Below are positions 38,214-43,204 of a stretch of DNA of 43,204 nucleotides, one piece after another. The first letter of the stretch is position 1. Each line of letters opens with the position of its first letter. A program made the translations under genes and the position numbers. Source of the DNA: a virus; IMG/VR virus record IMGVR_UViG_3300005843_000005, positions 1 through 43,204 of that record. One strand, given 5' to 3'. The notes beneath the pieces are model-generated. The model was not told the origin of the DNA, made no database searches, and saw only the letters and a program-made list of their open reading frames with translations.

Positions 38214-38582
38214 TCAGTGAAACTGGGTGATGAGCGCGACGACCACGGCCGCCGCTCCGATGCCGTAGGCGATCAGCTTGTCGAAGCCGGCACTGCGCCC
38301 GCCGCCTTCTGCTTGAGCGGTGACCAATTGGCCGACCACCTTCTGGAGATCTTCATGACGCCGGTCGTACTCCTCCTTGGTGAGGAGTTTCGACTCGCGT
38401 TCGCGCGCTTCGATTCGTTCCTGGGCGATCTGCTCGCGCAGCCGGTTGGCCTGCTCGTCGCGGTAGGTCTGACCCTCTCGAGCGAGGGCGAGCGCCTGTT
38501 CGTCGGCCCGTTGTTTGATCTCCAGTGCACGCTGATCGGCTGCTCGGAGCGCTTCGAGGTGCTTGCGGGTCGAGACAGGCAT
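38214..38582 (-). CDS. Coiled-coil protein with C-terminal membrane helix
   Basis: A 122-residue protein, ATG after AAAAGGAGGCGCT. Residues 5-90 are a long coiled coil. The C-terminal 20 (IAYGIGAAAVVVALITQ) form a membrane helix. Phages of this type often carry such a protein next to the endolysin, perhaps spanning like a spanin or tuning the holin. Inference by layout. Confidence 0.6.
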   Translation of the reverse strand: MPVSTRKHLEALRAADQRALEIKQRADEQALALAREGQTYRDEQANRLREQIAQERIEARERESKLLTKEEYDRRHEDLQKVVGQLVTAQAEGGGRSAGFDKLIAYGIGAAAVVVALITQFH

Positions 38583-38594
38583 AGCGCCTCCTTT

Positions 38595-38996
38595 TCAGCC
38601 CGGCGGTAGTTGAGCTCGCAGTTCTTCGGCCTGCCGGTGGCAGTTGGGTAGGGGGATGATTTCGATCCGTGCCGTCAATGGGCCGAACCGCTTGACGAAC
38701 CGCTCCGAGACACCAGTCGGGTCTTCTCCTTCCGCAACCGCTTTGCGTGCGAGGCCGAGGAAGACAATGAGTAGCGCTTTCTCTGCTTCGCCACGTACTT
38801 TGATCTGCTGGTTGCGCTTGGCTTCTCGGTGGCAGGTCTCTTCGGCTACGCCGATCAAGTCGCTGAGCGAGGCGGACGTCTTGGCTTGGGTGTTGATCCG
38901 GGTACCGACGTTCCAAGCCGTAGACGCGACGAACAGGGCGACAGCAAAGACGAGGATCGCGGTCACTCGCTTGTCGCGCCGGAATACTCCGATCAC
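38595..38996 (-). CDS. Membrane-anchored lysis-region protein
   Basis: A 133-residue protein. The N-terminal helix (AILVFAVALFVASTAWNVG) follows a basic RRDKR, so the tail points outward. The rest is helical with two Cys (EETCHREAKRNQQIKV; PLPNCHRQAEELR). Shape is reminiscent of a Type II membrane protein such as an inner-membrane spanin, although the host has no outer membrane. Overlaps its neighbour by 4 bp. Confidence 0.6.
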   Translation of the reverse strand: MIGVFRRDKRVTAILVFAVALFVASTAWNVGTRINTQAKTSASLSDLIGVAEETCHREAKRNQQIKVRGEAEKALLIVFLGLARKAVAEGEDPTGVSERFVKRFGPLTARIEIIPLPNCHRQAEELRAQLPPG

Positions 38997-39292
38997 GGGT
39001 GGCCGCCGAGGGTCAGAGCTACCGTGATCGCGCTACCAGCTGCTGAGAGGGAGAGCCCAACAAGCGCCCAGACCACTCGGTTGTTGGAGGCACGGTTGCG
39101 CTTGCCTTCCTCTTCGACCACCTTCTTGATCTCTGCCACGTCCTCTCGGGTTTCGCGAAGCTCGGTCGTGATAACGGAGATCCGGGTCTCGTGATTGGCC
39201 GAGACGTCGCGCAGTCTCGAGACGGAGTCGTGGTTTGCAGCTAGCCGTTCCTCATGCTGGCGGAGCCGTATCTCTATGGCCGAGGCCTCCAT
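38993..39292 (-). CDS. Coiled-coil protein with C-terminal membrane helix (XhlA-like layout)
   Basis: A 99-residue protein. N-terminal coiled coil (EIRLRQHEERLAANHDSVSR through EIKKVVEEEGKRN) and C-terminal helix (VVWALVGLSLSAAGSAITVA). This resembles the layout of haemolysin XhlA-type holin partners. First gene of the lysis cassette after the giant protein. Confidence 0.6.
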   Translation of the reverse strand: MEASAIEIRLRQHEERLAANHDSVSRLRDVSANHETRISVITTELRETREDVAEIKKVVEEEGKRNRASNNRVVWALVGLSLSAAGSAITVALTLGGHP

Positions 39293-39365
39293 CAGCCTTG
39301 ACCGTGGGATCTATCCGGATTTAGGTTCAGATCGGGCACGGAGGGCTGTATCCCTTTCGTGTCTA

Positions 39366-39395
39366 GGCTCGGCGTCGCTGCCTGGGCGCCGAGCC
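39366..39395. terminator. 9-bp perfect hairpin between giant gene and lysis cassette
   Basis: GGCTCGGCG (39366-39374) and CGCCGAGCC (39387-39395) pair around a 12-nt loop, in the 234-bp gap 39293-39526. The plus side is followed by a GT-rich run (GCTGGTTGGTTATTT). A weak terminator or attenuator is possible; it would tune lysis genes relative to the giant gene. Confidence 0.45.
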
Positions 39396-39400
39396 GCTGG

Positions 39401-39428
39401 TTGGTTATTTGACCGCTAGTGGTAGCGT
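39401..39428 (+). promoter_or_regulatory. Promoter for small plus-strand membrane peptide (leaderless)
   Basis: -35 TTGGTT (39401-39406), 16-bp spacer, -10 TAGCGT (39423-39428). The start GTG at 39435 is 6 nt beyond, giving the same leaderless geometry as at 4259 and 8112. Confidence 0.45.
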
Positions 39429-39434
39429 GGCGAC

Positions 39435-39524
39435 GTGGAAACCAGATGGGAACTCATCAAGGCGATCCTTGTGGCGATCGGCTTTGTGCTCCTGGTCGTG
39501 GCACACACGCTGCACGTCTTCTAG
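39435..39524 (+). CDS. 29-aa plus-strand membrane peptide
   Basis: GTG 39435 to TAG 39522-39524, ending 2 bp from the giant gene's stop. Residues 8-26 (IKAILVAIGFVLLVVAHTLH) are one hydrophobic helix after a charged METRWEL-type start. Its own leaderless promoter supports a real gene. Possible lysis or exclusion peptide. Confidence 0.5.
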   Translation: METRWELIKAILVAIGFVLLVVAHTLHVF

Positions 39525-39526
39525 GT

Positions 39527-42500
39527 TCATTCGAGACCCAGCGCTTTTTCGGCTTTTTCAAGAGCGGGGTTCTTGGCGCCATCAAGGGCTTCTTCGGCTT
39601 TCTTCAGTTTCGGATTGGTCTTGCCCTCAAGGATTGATTCGGCTCGTTGTAGCGGGGTCTGTGGGCCGATCTTGCGTTCTTCTTCAAAGCGTTCGTATTC
39701 GGCATCTTCTTTGCGGGTGTCGATGCCGTACTTCTTGAAGAGCTTGTCGAGGCCCTTATTCGCTTTGTCGTATTCGTGCCAGAGCTTCTCTTCGGCTCGA
39801 GCTGCTTCGACGCCGGATTTGCCTTCTTCGCGGTAGCGGTCTTTCAGCTCGTTGTGGGCGTCTTCTCCCGTTTCACCGAGCTTGGTGAGAATGCGGCTGA
39901 GGTGGCCTGAGTCGCGTTCTAGCTCAATCGAGCTGGGCACGCCAGGAAAGACCGTTGAGCGGATCACCGAGGACGTGAGAGGCCCGCGCAGTTTCGCGAA
40001 GAGCCGATCCAGGGAGGTCTGGCGCTTCGTCGCTCCGAAGAGGTTGGGCGCGCCCTCCGCCGGGGTGGTACCCGTGAGCGCCTCCTTGACCTTCTCTCCG
40101 GCTCTCGAAAGGGAGGAGAGGCCGATGACTTCATTCAGTGCACCGACTCCCGAGTGGGGTTCCTGTTCGCCCGTGAACTTGTTGAGCCCCGTGATCCCCC
40201 TGACCCCTGCGGTGATCGCCGGCTGGGTGACGGAGAGAGCGAGCGCAGCCAGCGGCGGTCCCTCGGTGTTTTCGAGGCTCCCTCCCAGCGCTTCTACGAG
40301 GGCGTTACCGGAGAGCCCCAAACGAGCCAAGGGCAGCTCCATCGTCGGGTGTTCGCTCGTATAGAGCGGGACGTTCCCCCAGTAGCCGAAGAAGGACGGG
40401 TCGCCTTTGAGGAGGTGATGCAGTTCGTTGGCGTTCTGCTGTGCTACCCAGTAGCTCGCCGCTGCGCGGATCGGGTGGTTCTTCGGGAACGTGTTGAACG
40501 TCCACTTCAGGCTCATCCTCAAGAAGGGGTAGAAGATGACGAGCTGGGAGAGGGTCTGCTCGCGCTTCGACAGAGCGGTCCAGTTGCCCATCATGTCGTC
40601 CAGATAGGTCCGGTAGCGCTCCTGAAGGGCCGGGTTCCGGGTGACGAACTCAGCGATCTCGGCTGGGGATTTGCCCCGCAGTTTCGAGGAGTACTCCTTC
40701 TGAAGGCGATACATCTTCCCCGAGCCGAGCAGGAACTGGTTCAGGTGGCCGTTGAAGTCCTTGTCCATTTTCGCCAGCGCGGAGAGCGTGCGGATGCGAC
40801 TTCCCTTCCACTGGTCCACGGTGCGAAGGGTGGTTGGGATGCCTCGGAAGAACCTCCCGTAGGGGGTCCGGTCGAGCACCTTGTAGGCGTCGTCGGCGCC
40901 TTTCATCGAAAGCGGCTCTCTGCTGGCCCAGTCGAGGTCCCGCTTGGTCGCTCCGACCCACGTATCGAATTCCCGCCTGACGACCGGGTCCATCGCCTTG
41001 TAGGCCTTGGCGAGCTTGCGGGCGTAGAGAGGGTTCAGAAGCTTTGGATTGGCGATCGCTGCCTGGGCATACTCAGCTCCAAACTGGGTGATTGCCCATG
41101 CCGGGGAGGTGTTCAGGATCAGGTAGTTGGAGGTCTTGTTGAGCGCTCGTCCTACCTGCTGGGCTCTGCTATCGGCGGGACGGAAGGATTCAAAGACCTC
41201 CTTCATCCACTCCTTGGGGACGATTCGATAGGTCCGGCCCTGGGTAGCCTTTCCTTTGGACCACTCCACGTCCGGAGAATGGACCAGGTTGGCGAGTTCG
41301 GAGACAAGCTGCTCAGCGCTCACATAGTCCTGCTGATCGCGTTTGGCTCCGCGCTCTCGCCAGTCATCGATCCGCTTCACTAGCTGATCGGGGACGATGT
41401 CGAAATTCTGGTAGTTCAGATGGGAATCTGAGCCTTTGAAGCGGGCTTCGACCTCGGGCATCGTGAACTTGACCTTGTCGCCCTCCTTGTACTGGAGGCG
41501 ATCGAGGTCTTGGCCGATCGATCCGTAGATGTGCTTGCGATGGACCGGGACCGTGATCGAGTGCTGCAAGTAGGAGTGGAGCCCCTCCTCCGGTGACCCG
41601 AGACGCACCGCATCCCCGCTTCGGGTTTTGATCCCTCCCGGCATTTTGGCTCCCGCCACCCCCTGCATCGGCCGATCGGTCTGGCGGTAGATTTCGCTGG
41701 TCCACTCCGGTTCGGCGTTCCTCACCGGGTGGGCTTCTGCTGCCGCCTTGGTCTCGGCGATCATCTCGGCCTCAAGTTCCGGGTCGGCGTGGCGGTTGCC
41801 TCGGTCCATGCCCCTTCGGACTTCGCGACGACGGGCTTTGAGCACGTCACCCATCTTCTGCACTCGTCTCTGGTAGTCAAGTGCGCGGTCGTAGAACTCT
41901 TTGGTAACAGGATCACCGGAGATCAATCGCGACTTAGCGACTCGGACCTCTTCTTTGGCCCGTCCGACAAGACGCTTGTGCTCTTGCAGATCTTTGGCGA
42001 GATTGATCGACGCTTCGTCCCACGTTTTCGCCCCACCGAACCGAGCGCGCTCCGGAATGGGAACACGCTCATGGCGAGTAGGGACGCCGAGGTCGATCGC
42101 CGAGGGTTCCCACCGGGCCGCCTCGGAGTGGTCCTTGTTTGCTCTGTCGAGCCGGCTTTCCTTCTCTTGCTCTCGCGCCGCTTTAACGATGCGTTTGAGG
42201 CTGTCGCGCTTCAGCCACTCGGGGTGCTGGTCGAGGGCGTTGAAGATGTCCTCGGTGTCGAGCGTGTCGCGCTTCTCTTTGGCGCTCCGCTGCTTGGGAA
42301 GGCCCATCGCCTCCCGGTCACTCTCCAACTTCTTCTTCAGCCGCCGGATCTCTCCGATGACAAGCTCATGGGGAGCATCTAGGTTGATGTCATGGGCAAC
42401 GAGGAAGCGGACGGCATCCCGTGGCTGGACGTGTAGATCCGTCTCAGCGGCGGTCTGGCGCCCCGTGGGGTGGACGGGTTCATCTCGCGCAGCGCGGCTG

Positions 42501-43204
42501 GCCTCATGCCTGATCCCGGCAATGCGGTCGCCTTCCTCGATTTCGGCGCCGCGTTTTGCTCGGTCAACCGTGTGGGCGCCCTGTTTGCGGTAGTTGCTAC
42601 CGGCGAAGACCTTGGCCCCCTCACCTCTCGCATCGAGTCCGAGTCGGCCGTTCGCGCGCTTGCGGGTCTTCTCTGCGACCTTGCGGACCTGGCTGACGAT
42701 TGAATCCGCAATCGAAGCGTCTCCCTTGCCGAGGCGGTCAGCCAGGGCTTTCCCCCCGAGACCGAGGGTGATCGGAATGATCAGGCCCAGTTCGTTTTCA
42801 ACCGCCTTCTGAACGGCGTCTGAATCCCCCGAGGTGACGACGTGGCCGACCTCTCGAGCAAAGTCGAGCTGGCTCTTGCCGACGTACTTGACGGGAGCCA
42901 GGATCTCCTTCCCGGAATACTCTTTGAAGCCCGGGACTCCGATGTCATGGAGGCCCGTAGAGGCCGCACGGCCGGGCGTAAGGGCGACGTTGACTCCAAG
43001 GCCCACGGGAACCGTCACGAAGCCGGGGAGGGCGCGAGCGGTAGTCCCCAGCGTTTTGCCCGGGTTCTCGGTCAGCGCCTTCTCATGGCCCCTGACAACG
43101 GCAGTCGCTTGGGCGGCCGTTCCTTTGACCGCCGCACCCGGAAGTCCTGCGGCTGCGCGAACCTCGCTGGCAGTCTTCGTGCCGGTCAGCTCGCGGGCGA
43201 TCTG
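39527..43204 (-). CDS. Giant internal virion/ejection protein, C-terminal part (residues 277-1471 across the circle)
   Basis: Runs on from 1-828 through the duplicated end. In the joined protein, residues about 300-325 are hydrophobic (GFVTVPVGLGVNVAL). Residues about 330-760 are helical and charged. Residues about 930-1300 contain well-defined stretches (NTSPAWAITQFGAEYAQAAI; RTVDQWKGSRIRTLSALAKM; YPFLRMSLKWTFNTFPKN; HPIRAAASYWVAQQNANELH) typical of one large folded ejection protein. The C-terminal 100 residues are coiled coil. No lysozyme or polymerase motif was found. It takes about a tenth of the genome. Confidence 0.75.
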   Translation of the reverse strand, partial: QIARELTGTKTASEVRAAAGLPGAAVKGTAAQATAVVRGHEKALTENPGKTLGTTARALPGFVTVPVGLGVNVALTPGRAASTGLHDIGVPGFKEYSGKEILAPVKYVGKSQLDFAREVGHVVTSGDSDAVQKAVENELGLIIPITLGLGGKALADRLGKGDASIADSIVSQVRKVAEKTRKRANGRLGLDARGEGAKVFAGSNYRKQGAHTVDRAKRGAEIEEGDRIAGIRHEASRAARDEPVHPTGRQTAAETDLHVQPRDAVRFLVAHDINLDAPHELVIGEIRRLKKKLESDREAMGLPKQRSAKEKRDTLDTEDIFNALDQHPEWLKRDSLKRIVKAAREQEKESRLDRANKDHSEAARWEPSAIDLGVPTRHERVPIPERARFGGAKTWDEASINLAKDLQEHKRLVGRAKEEVRVAKSRLISGDPVTKEFYDRALDYQRRVQKMGDVLKARRREVRRGMDRGNRHADPELEAEMIAETKAAAEAHPVRNAEPEWTSEIYRQTDRPMQGVAGAKMPGGIKTRSGDAVRLGSPEEGLHSYLQHSITVPVHRKHIYGSIGQDLDRLQYKEGDKVKFTMPEVEARFKGSDSHLNYQNFDIVPDQLVKRIDDWRERGAKRDQQDYVSAEQLVSELANLVHSPDVEWSKGKATQGRTYRIVPKEWMKEVFESFRPADSRAQQVGRALNKTSNYLILNTSPAWAITQFGAEYAQAAIANPKLLNPLYARKLAKAYKAMDPVVRREFDTWVGATKRDLDWASREPLSMKGADDAYKVLDRTPYGRFFRGIPTTLRTVDQWKGSRIRTLSALAKMDKDFNGHLNQFLLGSGKMYRLQKEYSSKLRGKSPAEIAEFVTRNPALQERYRTYLDDMMGNWTALSKREQTLSQLVIFYPFLRMSLKWTFNTFPKNHPIRAAASYWVAQQNANELHHLLKGDPSFFGYWGNVPLYTSEHPTMELPLARLGLSGNALVEALGGSLENTEGPPLAALALSVTQPAITAGVRGITGLNKFTGEQEPHSGVGALNEVIGLSSLSRAGEKVKEALTGTTPAEGAPNLFGATKRQTSLDRLFAKLRGPLTSSVIRSTVFPGVPSSIELERDSGHLSRILTKLGETGEDAHNELKDRYREEGKSGVEAARAEEKLWHEYDKANKGLDKLFKKYGIDTRKEDAEYERFEEERKIGPQTPLQRAESILEGKTNPKLKKAEEALDGAKNPALEKAEKALGLE
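43115..43204. repeat. Right copy of 90-bp terminal overlap
   Basis: Identical to 1-90 and in frame within the giant virion gene. It should be removed once when the sequence is circularised, giving 43,114 bp. Confidence 0.95.

Noticed and set aside
40154-41383. A 409-codon plus-strand frame opposite the giant virion gene
   Set aside because: It lies wholly antisense to a well-formed gene, has low-complexity Val/Leu/Gly/Arg composition typical of GC-rich shadow frames, and has no ribosome site.
1-43204. CRISPR array
   Set aside because: No regularly spaced repeats of 25-40 bp were seen; the only repeats are short operator-like units.

Overview
The window is a complete, circularly permuted temperate bacteriophage genome. 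The first 90 bases (1-90) recur exactly as the last 90 (43115-43204), so the non-redundant circle is 43,114 bp. One very large virion gene runs across the artificial ends. The phage appears to infect a high-GC Actinomycetota host. Evidence: an actinobacterial-type integration host factor (mIHF-like) gene, several promoters placing transcription starts at or next to the start codon (leaderless genes), and a host-like tRNA-Gly fragment beside the integrase. Thermoleophilia (soil actinobacteria) is a guess I cannot prove from sequence.

Almost everything is on the minus strand in tight ATGA/GTGA/TGATG-coupled operons, read from right to left. The late region runs in this order: small terminase (22.1 kb), RHH regulator and small genes, a virion-associated cell-wall hydrolase (18.4-20.3 kb), large terminase (16.9-18.4 kb), two lyase-fold tail/fibre candidates (13.6-15.8 kb), portal (11.1-13.4 kb), scaffold, major capsid protein (8.9-10.2 kb), head-tail adaptor and nozzle-like tail hub (4.9-7.6 kb), and internal virion proteins (0.8-3.7 kb). 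It continues across the join into a 1,471-residue ejection/internal virion protein (828 to 1, then 43114 to 39527). A lysis cassette follows (36.8-39.3 kb): several one-helix membrane proteins, a CHAP endolysin and a holin-like protein. A Holliday-junction-resolvase-like nuclease and a strong minus-strand terminator (36.3 kb) come next. No long tape-measure protein or tail-tube genes are seen, so a short-tailed (podovirus-like) virion is the best reading.

The lysogeny and early region spans 22-36 kb. A divergent pair of HTH regulators (35.1 kb) forms the immunity switch. A long series of small early genes follows, including an OB-fold-like protein, a winged-helix protein, mIHF, HNH nucleases and zinc-finger proteins. 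The series ends in an excisionase-like gene and a tyrosine integrase. Next to the integrase is a perfect 43-nt 5' half of a tRNA-Gly(CCC), the likely attP core. No DNA polymerase, helicase or primase is recognisable.

Six short plus-strand genes interrupt the minus-strand operons: a secreted metzincin-like protein, an HNH nuclease, an RHH regulator, the repressor, a secreted cysteine-rich protein and a single-helix membrane peptide. Most have their own promoter, with a TANNNT -10 box placing transcription at or near the start codon. They look like independently transcribed morons and regulators. The two secreted cysteine-rich proteins are candidate lysogenic-conversion factors.
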